A stretch of 57,469 nucleotides of DNA from Sphingobacteriaceae bacterium (GTDB taxonomy: Bacteria > Bacteroidota > Bacteroidia > B-17B0 > Aurantibacillaceae): positions 1-57,469 of the forward strand of contig JAHEYC010000009.1 of the NCBI GenBank assembly GCA_023251775.1. Direction: 5' to 3'. How positions within the stretch are numbered: position 1 is the stretch's first letter; each line of letters starts with the position of its first letter. Shown in pieces: positions 8,396-16,341 of this stretch. The notes beneath the pieces were generated by a model, which saw only the letters and a list, made by a program, of their open reading frames with translations, was not told the origin of the DNA and did not search any database. Position numbers and translations under genes: made by a program.

Positions 8396-10828
8396 ATGAC
8401 AGAATACAATGATAACAAGGGTTTACAGCTTAGAACGCTGATCGAGGACGATACGGATTTTATTCCATTACTCACTCCCGACGACGAAGAGAACTTTGAG
8501 GCAGAAAAAATGCCCGATATTCTGCCAATATTACCGTTGCGTAATATGGTGCTGTTTCCGGGTGTAGTAATACCAATTACAGTTGGTCGCGATAAATCCA
8601 TTAATCTTATAAAAGACGCTAACCTTGGCAATAAAATTATTGGTGTTGTAGCACAAAAAAATGATCAAATTGAAGATCCGGCTTTTGAAGATCTTCACAC
8701 CGTAGGAACCGTAGCAAACATCGTAAAAGTTTTAAAAATGCCTGATGGTAACACAACCGTTATCATTCAAGGAAAAAAACGTTTCAAGGTCACAAACTTC
8801 ATTCAAAGTGAACCGTATCATAAAGCGAACGTTGTTCCATTTAATGATCCAAAACCTTTAAGGACCGATAAAGAATTTGAAGCTATCATCAGTAACATTA
8901 AAGAAGTTTCGCATCAGATCGTAAAAAAATCACCAAACATTCCGAGCGATGCAGGATTTGCCCTCAATAATATAGAAGGCCCAAATTTCCTCATCAATTT
9001 TGTTTCTTCCAATATGAACAGCACCACCGAAGAAAAACAATTGATGTTAGAGATCGCCGATCTAAAAACGCGAGCTATGAAATTATTGGAGTATCTCAAT
9101 AAAGATCTTCAAATGTTAGAGTTGCGAAATCAGATCACCGATAAAACTAAACAAGATATTGATAAGCAACAACGCGAATATTTTTTGAATCAACAAATGA
9201 AAACTATCCAAGAAGAATTGGGTGGAAATAATTTTGAGCAAGAAATAGTTGAATTAAAAGAACGCGGTAAAAATAAAAAATGGAGCAAGCAAGTTCAGGA
9301 AGTTTTTGAAAAGAATATTTCAAAACTTCAACGTATGAATCCAAATGCCGCTGAATATGCTATTCAAACAAATTATGTAGAGTTATTATTAGATCTTCCT
9401 TGGCAAGAAGAAGCAACTTCAGATAATTTTGATCTAAAACATGCGCAAACTATTTTGGATGAGGATCACTTTGGATTAGATAAAGTAAAAGATCGCATCA
9501 TTGAACATTTAGCAGTGCTTAAACTGAAAAAGAATTTAAAAAGTCCTATTATTTGTTTGTATGGTCCTCCGGGAGTTGGAAAAACTTCTTTAGGAAAAAG
9601 TATTGCAAAAGCGTTGGGAAGAAAATACGTTCGCATGAGTCTTGGTGGTTTAAAAGATGAAAGCGAGATCCGAGGACATCGCAAAACTTACATTGGCGCA
9701 ATGCCCGGACGAATTTTACAGAATCTTAAAAAAGTACAATCCTCAAATCCTGTTTTTATTTTGGATGAGATAGATAAAGTTGGAAATGATTTTCATGGTG
9801 ATCCATCTTCTGCCCTCTTGGAAGTTTTAGACCCTGAACAAAATTCAAATTTTTACGATAACTTCTTGGAAATGGATTATGACTTGAGTAAAGTGATGTT
9901 CATTGCTACGTGTAATAATTTAAATACTATTCAACCTGCTTTGCGCGATCGTATGGAGATCATTGAAGTGAATGGCTATACAGTAGAAGAAAAAATTGAG
10001 ATCGCAAAACAACATTTAATTCCAAAACAAACCGAAGAAACAGGTTTGAAAAAAACACAATTAAAATTAAGCGATAAAGTCATTGAATACATCATTGATA
10101 ATTATACCGGCGAAAGTGGAGTACGTGGATTAGAGAAAAAAATATCTAAGATCGCAAGATATACAGCAGTAAGTATCGCAAAAAACGAAGCCTCGCCAAA
10201 AATTGATGAAGGAAGTTTGAATAAAATTCTTGGTCCTGCCCACGTAAAAGATAAATACCAAGGAAATGATATTGCAGGCGTTGTTACAGGTTTAGCGTGG
10301 ACACAAGTTGGTGGCGATATTTTATTTATTGAAACAAGTTTAAGTAAGTCGAAGAACGCAAAACTCACACTCACCGGAAATTTAGGTGATGTAATGAAAG
10401 AAAGTGCTACACTTGCTTTAGAATATATTAAAGCGCATCCGCATATTTTAGATGTGAAGCCTGAAGTATTTGAAGAATATTCTATTCATATCCATGTACC
10501 CGAAGGTGCAACACCAAAAGACGGTCCAAGCGCGGGAATTGCCATGTTAACGTCATTAGCAAGCGCGTTCACAAAACGTAAAGTAAAAAAAGCATTGGCT
10601 ATGACCGGCGAAATAACCCTTCGCGGAAAAGTATTACCTGTTGGCGGAATAAAAGAAAAGATCTTAGCAGCAAAACGTGCCGGCATCAAGGAAATTATTT
10701 TATGCGCCGATAATAAAAAAGATATTGAGGATATTAAACCTCATTATTTAAAAGGATTGCAATTCCATTATGTGAGCAGAATGGAAGAGGTTCTGGATGC
10801 AGCTTTGCTGAAGGAAAAAGTGAAGTAA
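8396..10828 (+). CDS. lon: ATP-dependent protease La (Lon)
   Basis: Cytosolic AAA+ serine protease that degrades misfolded and regulatory proteins. An N-terminal LON substrate domain starts near residue 45 (ILPLRNMVLFPG). A coiled-coil linker leads into the AAA+ module with Walker A GPPGVGKTS (about 388-396), Walker B FILDEIDK and an arginine-finger region. The C-terminal protease domain has the catalytic Ser in PKDGPSAGIAM (about 711) and the Lys in VGGIKEK (about 754). The 810-residue length is normal. A weaker -7 like sequence, TATATTTA (8367-8374), lies 21 nt upstream of the ATG. It is monocistronic as far as can be seen. Confidence 0.96.
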   Translation: MTEYNDNKGLQLRTLIEDDTDFIPLLTPDDEENFEAEKMPDILPILPLRNMVLFPGVVIPITVGRDKSINLIKDANLGNKIIGVVAQKNDQIEDPAFEDLHTVGTVANIVKVLKMPDGNTTVIIQGKKRFKVTNFIQSEPYHKANVVPFNDPKPLRTDKEFEAIISNIKEVSHQIVKKSPNIPSDAGFALNNIEGPNFLINFVSSNMNSTTEEKQLMLEIADLKTRAMKLLEYLNKDLQMLELRNQITDKTKQDIDKQQREYFLNQQMKTIQEELGGNNFEQEIVELKERGKNKKWSKQVQEVFEKNISKLQRMNPNAAEYAIQTNYVELLLDLPWQEEATSDNFDLKHAQTILDEDHFGLDKVKDRIIEHLAVLKLKKNLKSPIICLYGPPGVGKTSLGKSIAKALGRKYVRMSLGGLKDESEIRGHRKTYIGAMPGRILQNLKKVQSSNPVFILDEIDKVGNDFHGDPSSALLEVLDPEQNSNFYDNFLEMDYDLSKVMFIATCNNLNTIQPALRDRMEIIEVNGYTVEEKIEIAKQHLIPKQTEETGLKKTQLKLSDKVIEYIIDNYTGESGVRGLEKKISKIARYTAVSIAKNEASPKIDEGSLNKILGPAHVKDKYQGNDIAGVVTGLAWTQVGGDILFIETSLSKSKNAKLTLTGNLGDVMKESATLALEYIKAHPHILDVKPEVFEEYSIHIHVPEGATPKDGPSAGIAMLTSLASAFTKRKVKKALAMTGEITLRGKVLPVGGIKEKILAAKRAGIKEIILCADNKKDIEDIKPHYLKGLQFHYVSRMEEVLDAALLKEKVK

Positions 10829-10846
10829 ATATTTTCGAGAAGATCG

Positions 10847-10865
10847 ATCGGACCGAAGGTCCGAT
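10847..10865. other. perfect hairpin with GAA loop, 3' of lon
   Basis: ATCGGACC / GGTCCGAT form a perfect 8-bp stem around the loop GAA. No T-tract follows on either strand, so it is not a classical intrinsic terminator. It may stabilise the lon mRNA 3' end. A similar GAA-loop hairpin occurs at 16328-16340. Confidence 0.6.
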
Positions 10866-10931
10866 ATGGCCTCTATGTTCTCTTTTAAGCATTATAGTTT
10901 TCCAAACTTCCTATTTATTGTAATTCCATTT

Positions 10932-10975
10932 CTCCGTGAACCTCTGTGAAACCTCAGTGCTCCTCCGTGGTTAAA
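10932..10975. repeat. intergenic repeat element, CTCnGTG units with ~10-bp period
   Basis: Four copies of CTCnGTG begin at 10932, 10942, 10953 and 10963, followed by GTTAAA. It sits in the 237-bp gap between lon and cyoE and codes for nothing convincing. It resembles dispersed intergenic elements I recall from Bacteroidota genomes, but I could not search for copies. Confidence 0.5.
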
Positions 10976-11049
10976 TTTATCCTGAGCTTGTCGATTGGCT
11001 GCCTCTAAAAACCTTTCTATCACTCCTTTGTATAATAGCATAGAATACC

Positions 11050-11057
11050 TAAATTTG
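11050..11057 (+). promoter_or_regulatory. -7 promoter box (TAAATTTG) of cyoE
   Basis: Exact TAnnTTTG match. Its last base is the G of the GTG at 11057, which therefore cannot be the start. The next in-frame start, TTG 11066, is 8 nt downstream. Confidence 0.6.
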
Positions 11058-11065
11058 TGCCCAAA

Positions 11066-11965
11066 TTGAGCAACACAGGCACAGATATTCAATCACCCGT
11101 AGTCACCTATTCTAAATTTTCCGCTTTTTTACAACTTACCAAATTTCGTTTAGGAAGCCTGGTTGTTTTTTCGGCGGTGATCACTTACTTAACCGTTGCC
11201 GAACATATAGATTGGAAACAACTCACCGCTTTATGCATTGGAGGATTTTTGGTAACAAGCGCTGCTAATGGATTTAATCAAATAATCGAAAAGGATCTTG
11301 ATAAATTAATGGATCGCACAAAGAACAGGCCAATGCCAACAAACTCACTCAATAATGCAGAGGCCATGGTGTTTTGCGCTTTAATGGGAATTGGTGGAAC
11401 AATTTTACTTTGGACATACACTAACGCTTTAAGTGGAATTTTAGGATTTATTTCAATTGTTCTTTATGCCTTAGTTTATACGCCTTTAAAACGCAGAACT
11501 CCTTTCTCTGTTCTTGTTGGCGCTTTTCCGGGAGCTATTCCAACATTGATTGGTGCTGTTGCCGCAACCGAAGGTTTTGGTCACGTTACATTTTTTGCGC
11601 TTTTACTTTTTTCCATTCAATTCTTTTGGCAATTCCCTCATTTTTGGTCATTGGCATGGTTCAATGATGAGGATTATAAAAGAGCATCTTTTTATATGTT
11701 GCCTTCAAGTGGCGGCAAAGACAATGCATCCAAATTTCAAATTTTACTTTATACAGCAATTCTTTTAATTGTAAGTACATTTCCTTTTGTATTTCATTAC
11801 GTTGGTTTATTAAGTATGAGCGCCGTTGTTATTTGTGGATTAGCGATGTTATTACAAGCCTATAACTTTTACCGTTTAAGTACCGATCAACAAGCAAAAA
11901 AATTATTTTTCACTACACTCATCTATTTACCCGTAGTTCAATTAGCATTAATGACTAAAATATAA
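11066..11965 (+). CDS. cyoE: protoheme IX farnesyltransferase
   Basis: UbiA-type inner membrane prenyltransferase converting heme B to heme O for the terminal oxidase. Hallmarks are the first Asp-rich motif in NGFNQIIEKDLDKLMDRTKNRP (about residues 70-90; seen as DxxxDxxM.RTxxRP), YTPLKRRTP, and a second motif in WFNDEDYKRA. About 8 to 9 membrane helices, 299 residues. TTG 11066 is chosen because the -7 box ends at 11057 and would overlap a GTG start. It is the first gene of an oxidase operon with the three genes downstream (3-nt gap to the next), which fits its role in cofactor supply. The name ctaB is also used. Confidence 0.92.
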   Translation: MSNTGTDIQSPVVTYSKFSAFLQLTKFRLGSLVVFSAVITYLTVAEHIDWKQLTALCIGGFLVTSAANGFNQIIEKDLDKLMDRTKNRPMPTNSLNNAEAMVFCALMGIGGTILLWTYTNALSGILGFISIVLYALVYTPLKRRTPFSVLVGAFPGAIPTLIGAVAATEGFGHVTFFALLLFSIQFFWQFPHFWSLAWFNDEDYKRASFYMLPSSGGKDNASKFQILLYTAILLIVSTFPFVFHYVGLLSMSAVVICGLAMLLQAYNFYRLSTDQQAKKLFFTTLIYLPVVQLALMTKI

Positions 11966-11968
11966 TTC

Positions 11969-12571
11969 ATGTCAACAGTAAAAATTAAAAAAGAAGGCCC
12001 ACACAAAGCCGAACTCATCGAAATGAGAAAAAAAACAGCAAAACCTTTGTTGTGGATCGGTATTGTAAGTATTGTGATGTTGTTTGCAGGACTCACAAGC
12101 GCTTATGTTGTTAGAGCCGATAATGGAAATTGGTTAGTATTTCATTTACCACCAATTACTATTATAAGTACAGGCGTAATTATTGCCAGTAGTTTAACCA
12201 TGATCATTGCTCAATTTGCCATCAAAAAAGACAATATAAAGCTGGCTTCTTTATTTTTGTTTATAACTTTCATTTTGGGCCTCGCTTTTACCTACACGCA
12301 ATACGCAGGATGGAAAGAATTAACCGGTCAGGGCATCTATTTCCTTGGAAAATATAGTAATGCCTCGGGATCCTTTTTATACCTCATTGCCGTGATGCAT
12401 TTATTCCATCTTTTTGGAGGCCTAATTGCCCTGTTAATAACTTTGACCAAGTGCCTCCGAAACCGCTACAGTTCGCAGGATTCCCTAGGGATTGAGCTTG
12501 CCGCCATCTACTGGCATTTTTTAGACGTTCTATGGATATATTTGTTTTTGTTTTTATATTTTTTTCGTTAA
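11969..12571 (+). CDS. heme-copper oxidase subunit III family protein (short paralogue)
   Basis: Membrane protein of 200 residues with five hydrophobic segments and the subunit III fold (LTSAYVVR in helix 1; HLFHLFGGLIAL and AAIYWHFLDVLWIYLF near the C terminus). It is shorter than the next gene and lacks the extra helices of canonical subunit III. Bacteroidota oxidase operons often carry such a pair. It probably associates with the cytochrome c oxidase in the inner membrane; whether it is structural or an assembly factor is not known from sequence. It starts 3 nt after cyoE. Confidence 0.82.
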   Translation: MSTVKIKKEGPHKAELIEMRKKTAKPLLWIGIVSIVMLFAGLTSAYVVRADNGNWLVFHLPPITIISTGVIIASSLTMIIAQFAIKKDNIKLASLFLFITFILGLAFTYTQYAGWKELTGQGIYFLGKYSNASGSFLYLIAVMHLFHLFGGLIALLITLTKCLRNRYSSQDSLGIELAAIYWHFLDVLWIYLFLFLYFFR

Positions 12572-12610
12572 ACTTGTACCCAATATTTTAATCTTTATTA
12601 ACAGATCAAT

Positions 12611-13336
12611 ATGGCTCATATAGCAGAATACGATGCAAAAGAAGCCTGGAGCGGCGGACAGTCGCCATTCAGGGTTAGTTACGGTAAAATGTTCATGTGG
12701 TTCTTCCTCATTTCCGATGCCTTAACGTTTGGTGGTCTCCTTGTTTCTTACGGTTTTATCAGGCATAAATATGCCGAAGTTTGGCCTAAAGCGGAGAACG
12801 TTTTTACCCACTTTCCTTTTGTAGAACAACATTTGCCTTTGGCTTATGTGGGTTTAATGACCTTTATCCTCATCATGTCGTCGGTTACCATGGTATTGGC
12901 CGTAGAAGCCGGTAAACGTATGGATAAAAAAGGCGTATTGATATGGATGTTCTGGACAATTATTGGAGGTTTAGCTTTCGTAGGCTCACAAGCTTGGGAG
13001 TGGTTCCACTTTATTGTTGGAACAGATGAAGGTGCGATGCGAAATGTATGGGATATGGCTACGCAAAAATATGTTCTTCAAGAATGGCACGGGGCCAATA
13101 TGGTCGTCAACGAATATGGAGTGCCTCAATTCGCTAATTATTTCTTCTTTATTACAGGATTCCACGGAACCCACGTATTCTCGGGGGTTGTGATCAATTT
13201 CGTTATTTTTATGAATGCCATCAATGGCACTTACGAACGCCGCGGCCATTACGAAATGGTTGAAAAGGTTGGTTTGTACTGGCACTTTGTAGATCTTGTT
13301 TGGGTATTCGTATTTACGTTCTTCTATCTATTGTAA
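12611..13336 (+). CDS. cytochrome c oxidase subunit III
   Basis: Subunit III of a caa3/aa3-type oxidase. 241 residues, about 6 to 7 membrane helices. Family blocks: MWFFLISDALTFGGLL near the N terminus, FFFITGFHGTHVFSGV and VGLYWHFVDLVWVFVFTFFYLL at the C terminus. There is a longer loop (about residues 140-175) between helices than in the upstream paralogue. Subunits I and II are not in the window, so the operon encodes only the accessory half of the complex. The 40-nt gap upstream holds a TAAACTTG (12569-12576), a one-mismatch -7 box that could give an internal promoter. Confidence 0.92.
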   Translation: MAHIAEYDAKEAWSGGQSPFRVSYGKMFMWFFLISDALTFGGLLVSYGFIRHKYAEVWPKAENVFTHFPFVEQHLPLAYVGLMTFILIMSSVTMVLAVEAGKRMDKKGVLIWMFWTIIGGLAFVGSQAWEWFHFIVGTDEGAMRNVWDMATQKYVLQEWHGANMVVNEYGVPQFANYFFFITGFHGTHVFSGVVINFVIFMNAINGTYERRGHYEMVEKVGLYWHFVDLVWVFVFTFFYLL

Positions 13337-13356
13337 AACATTAAAAAACAAAAATT

Positions 13357-13845
13357 ATGGACTTCGCACACGATAATTATCCCTCATATGAGACCATGTA
13401 CAACCATGATGAGGCTTACGGAAAAAAAGCACGTCGTACTTTGTGGAATGTGTTTTGGATCATGTTGGCGATCACTATCGCCGAGCTTGTTGTAGGTTTT
13501 ATGGCTCCGGGAAAGGGCTGGACAGGCGCTTTATGGCTAAAGATCTTCTTTATCTCATTTACCCTTATTAAAGCGGGTTATATCGTAATGGCCTTTATGC
13601 ACTTAGGTCACGAGGTAAAATTCTTTAAATATGTCATTTTAATGCCTTATATCGTATTTATGTTCTACCTCATATTTATCGTGTTGGTTGAGGGTACTTA
13701 TGCAGGCGAAAAAGGCAATGTTACAAGGGTAGATCAGGTGCTGGTACAGCAACAGATCAACCTGCGAAAATCGCATGGTCACGGTGCCGCCCATGAGGCC
13801 GCAGCAGGCCACGAAGAAGCCCCAAAAGAAGAGGCTCACCACTAA
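13357..13845 (+). CDS. cytochrome c oxidase subunit IV
   Basis: Small inner membrane protein (162 residues, three hydrophobic helices) of the prokaryotic oxidase subunit IV family. The WKIFFISFTLIKAGYIVMAFMHLGHE-type helix pair is typical (here spanning about residues 62-90). The last 25 residues form an unusual His- and Ala-rich tail ending AHH, which could bind metal or simply be a flexible cytosolic tail. Last gene of the cyoE operon, followed at once by a strong terminator. Confidence 0.88.
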   Translation: MDFAHDNYPSYETMYNHDEAYGKKARRTLWNVFWIMLAITIAELVVGFMAPGKGWTGALWLKIFFISFTLIKAGYIVMAFMHLGHEVKFFKYVILMPYIVFMFYLIFIVLVEGTYAGEKGNVTRVDQVLVQQQINLRKSHGHGAAHEAAAGHEEAPKEEAHH

Positions 13846-13852
13846 AAACTTA

Positions 13853-13882
13853 AAATCCGCTCATAAGCGGATTTTTTATTTT
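13853..13882 (+). terminator. intrinsic terminator of the oxidase operon
   Basis: Stem AAATCCGC / GCGGATTT with loop TCATAA, followed by a T-rich run. It lies immediately after the subunit IV stop. Confidence 0.88.
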
Positions 13883-14007
13883 GGTCGATAAAAACCCGTA
13901 TTTTGTGGTAAATTTTAAGTCCAAAAATGTTAAATATTTTATTGTTAAAATTTTCTAATAAAAAATTAAATCTTTATATTAGCCACTTGAAACCGTTAAA
14001 CTATTGT

Positions 14008-16065
14008 ATGAGAAATCTTAGAACCTTATCAATCATTGTAGTTGTATTCGCTTTATCGATCACAACTGTATTCTCTCAAAAAGTATTGAAAAAAGCTGAT
14101 GCCTACTTTGAATTAGGGCAGTACTACAGCGCTATCAATTACTACAAACAGGCATATGCGCCTGCATCAAAAGCGCAAAAGCCTGCGATCTTATACAAAA
14201 CCGGTTATGCCAGCCAAGAGATCAACGATTACAAAGGGGCAGAGACCTATTACCAAAAAGCAATTGCTGCAGGATTTGACGATCCAAATGTATACTACCG
14301 TTTAGCGGAAGTATTAAAAAATCAAAACAAATATGCAGAAGCAACTGTTGAGTACAACAACTACAAAGCAAAAGGCGGTAACGCTAAAAAAGCTGATCTA
14401 GGTGTAAAATCTTGCGAGTTATCTCAACAATGGAAAGACGCTCCAATGCGTTACAAAATTGAGAACATGGCATTGATCAATTCAAAAGAAAGTGATTATG
14501 CGCCAAGCTTCGCCGATAAAAAATATCAAACATTAAATTTCACATCACGTCGTCCGGGTAATGCTGGTGGCGAGATCGACGCTAACACAGGTGGAAATAA
14601 ATCTGATATCTACGAAACAAAAGTAGATAAGAACGGAAAATGGTCTACACCAATGTTACTTCCTCCAACAGTTGATTCTAAATTCAACGAAGGTGTTGGT
14701 TGCGTAAGTAAAAAAGGTGATATGATCTTCTTTAGCCGTAGTCCTGAATCTACAGGTAAGCAATTAAAGACTCAGATCTTCATGGCAAAAAAACAAGGTA
14801 ATACTTGGGGCGAAGCACAAGTGCTTCCATTTTGTATCGATTCAATTGCATTTGGTCACCCATACTTAAGCGCTGATGGTAAAGTATTATACTTTGCATC
14901 ACGTATGAGCGGTGGTTACGGTGGAGCTGATATTTGGTATAGCACTTACGATGCAAAAGCAAACGTTTGGGGCAAGCCTGTAAATTGCGGTCCTGCAGTT
15001 AATACCGATGGTAACGAATTATATCCTACACTTTCTGATGACAGCAAAAAATTATATTTCTCTTCAGATACTCATCCGGGTATGGGAGGTTTAGATATTT
15101 TTGTTTGCGCAGGTGAGAATAACAAATACACAAAGCCGGCAGAGAATTTAAAATACCCTTTGAATTCTGCTTACGATGATTTCAGTATCGTTTACGAAGG
15201 TAAAAAGAACAAAGGTTTCTTAACTTCAAACCGCGAAGGTGGTAAAGGAAGTGATGATATCTGGAGCTTTAACTTACCTCCATTAGTGTTCAACGTGCGC
15301 GGACAAATTAGCGACGAAGGTGATGCCTTAGCAAAAGGTAAAGGTGAGCCTGTTGAGAACGTAAAAGTAAAAATTGTTGGTAGCGATGGTTCAATAAAAG
15401 AATTCACAACTTCAAAAGACGGTTCATACAAATTAGAGAAATTAAAAGAAGGAACTACTTACACTGTATCAACTGAAACAGGTCCTACTTGTAAATCTAC
15501 TACTCACAGCCGTGATGGTTTCTTAGCTAACAAAGATCAACGCATTATTTCAACAGCACAAATGACAGGTTCAAAAGACTTCGTAGCTGATTTTGAAGTG
15601 AAGCCGATTGTAAAAGAGATCCGCATGCCGGAGATCGTTTATGACCTAGGTAAAGCAGATCTTCGTCCTGAGTCAAAAGATTCATTGTTATTCTTATATA
15701 ACATCTTAAAAGATAACCCAACTATCATTTGTGAGCTTAACTCGCACACCGATACACGTGGTAAAGCTGCAGCTAACATGACACTTTCTACAGCTCGTGC
15801 TCAATCGTGCGTTGATTTCTTGGTAAAAGAAAAAGGAATTCCTGCTGAGCGTTTGGTTGCTAAAGGTTATGGTATGACAATGCCTCTAGTTTCTGATGCG
15901 GTTATCAAGAGTGCTAAAACAACTCAAGAAAAAGAAGCATTACATCAAAAGAATCGTCGTACTTCGTTCAAGATCTTGAACTTTAACTACGTTGATCCTA
16001 ATGCACCTAAAACGGGTCCTGGTAAAAACCCTGATAAAGATCCTGATGATCCTGAAGAGGAATAA
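14008..16065 (+). CDS. PorE-like OmpA-family protein (TPR, PD40 propeller, CRD, OmpA)
   Basis: Envelope protein with the domain order known from T9SS component PorE: signal peptide (cleaved near TVFSQ), TPR-like helices (residues 20-140), a beta-propeller of PD40/WD40-like blades (150-430, recurring YLSADGKVLYFAS, YPTLSDDSKKLYFSS), a carboxypeptidase-regulatory-like domain (about 440-530), and a peptidoglycan-binding OmpA domain (560-660, with SHTDTRG and LSTARAQSCVDFL). The tail is acidic and Pro-rich (DPDDPEEE). ATG 14008 is chosen over ATG 13927 because it begins the signal peptide. Codons look biased (GGT, CGT, AAC), suggesting high expression. Near-paralogue of the gene at 25456-27699, but not next to a PorP gene. 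Confidence 0.85.
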   Translation: MRNLRTLSIIVVVFALSITTVFSQKVLKKADAYFELGQYYSAINYYKQAYAPASKAQKPAILYKTGYASQEINDYKGAETYYQKAIAAGFDDPNVYYRLAEVLKNQNKYAEATVEYNNYKAKGGNAKKADLGVKSCELSQQWKDAPMRYKIENMALINSKESDYAPSFADKKYQTLNFTSRRPGNAGGEIDANTGGNKSDIYETKVDKNGKWSTPMLLPPTVDSKFNEGVGCVSKKGDMIFFSRSPESTGKQLKTQIFMAKKQGNTWGEAQVLPFCIDSIAFGHPYLSADGKVLYFASRMSGGYGGADIWYSTYDAKANVWGKPVNCGPAVNTDGNELYPTLSDDSKKLYFSSDTHPGMGGLDIFVCAGENNKYTKPAENLKYPLNSAYDDFSIVYEGKKNKGFLTSNREGGKGSDDIWSFNLPPLVFNVRGQISDEGDALAKGKGEPVENVKVKIVGSDGSIKEFTTSKDGSYKLEKLKEGTTYTVSTETGPTCKSTTHSRDGFLANKDQRIISTAQMTGSKDFVADFEVKPIVKEIRMPEIVYDLGKADLRPESKDSLLFLYNILKDNPTIICELNSHTDTRGKAAANMTLSTARAQSCVDFLVKEKGIPAERLVAKGYGMTMPLVSDAVIKSAKTTQEKEALHQKNRRTSFKILNFNYVDPNAPKTGPGKNPDKDPDDPEEE

Positions 16066-16089
16066 GATTTTATAAATGCTATAAAAAAG

Positions 16090-16120
16090 ACCCCTGCAAA
16101 TTGCGGGGGTTTTTTATTTT
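16090..16120 (+). terminator. intrinsic terminator after the OmpA gene
   Basis: ACCCCTGCA AAT TGCGGGGGT stem-loop followed by a run of Ts, 25 nt after the stop. Confidence 0.9.
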
Positions 16121-16135
16121 TACCATACCTCTCTT

Positions 16136-16312
16136 GCCACGAATTACACTAATTTCACTAATCTGTGTTTATAGAGTTTAGATTAATGTAGAGAAAGGCG
16201 AGATGTTTTAGCAACTAACTACACTGATCTATGTTTAGCAGGTTTTGATCAATACACACAGTTTAGTGAAATCAGTTCATACAGATTAGTGAAAATTCGT
16301 GTAATTGGTGGC
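16136..16312. repeat. composite inverted-repeat element between OmpA and RecB-like genes
   Basis: The outer arms (16136-16168 and 16280-16312) are near-perfect inverted copies of GCCACnAATTACACnAATTT followed by CACTAATCTGT. Inside are degenerate copies of the same words (TAGTGAAAT, ACTGATCT). This 177-bp block has no credible coding potential and fills most of the 276-bp gap. It resembles a mobile or palindromic intergenic element; no transposase is present. Confidence 0.6.
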
Positions 16313-16327
16313 TTAAAAAAGATCCGA

Positions 16328-16340
16328 GCAGCGAAGCTGC
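16328..16340. other. small GAA-loop hairpin before the RecB-like gene
   Basis: GCAGC GAA GCTGC, 5-bp stem, ending 1 nt before ATG 16342. If translation starts at this ATG, the hairpin would occlude the start. This makes GTG 16360 a real alternative. Confidence 0.5.
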
Positions 16341-16341
16341 G

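Noticed and set aside
10892-11092. Minus-strand 66-residue ORF in the lon-cyoE gap
   Set aside because: It is read through the CTCnGTG repeat and the cyoE promoter, has no family resemblance and overlaps the start of cyoE.
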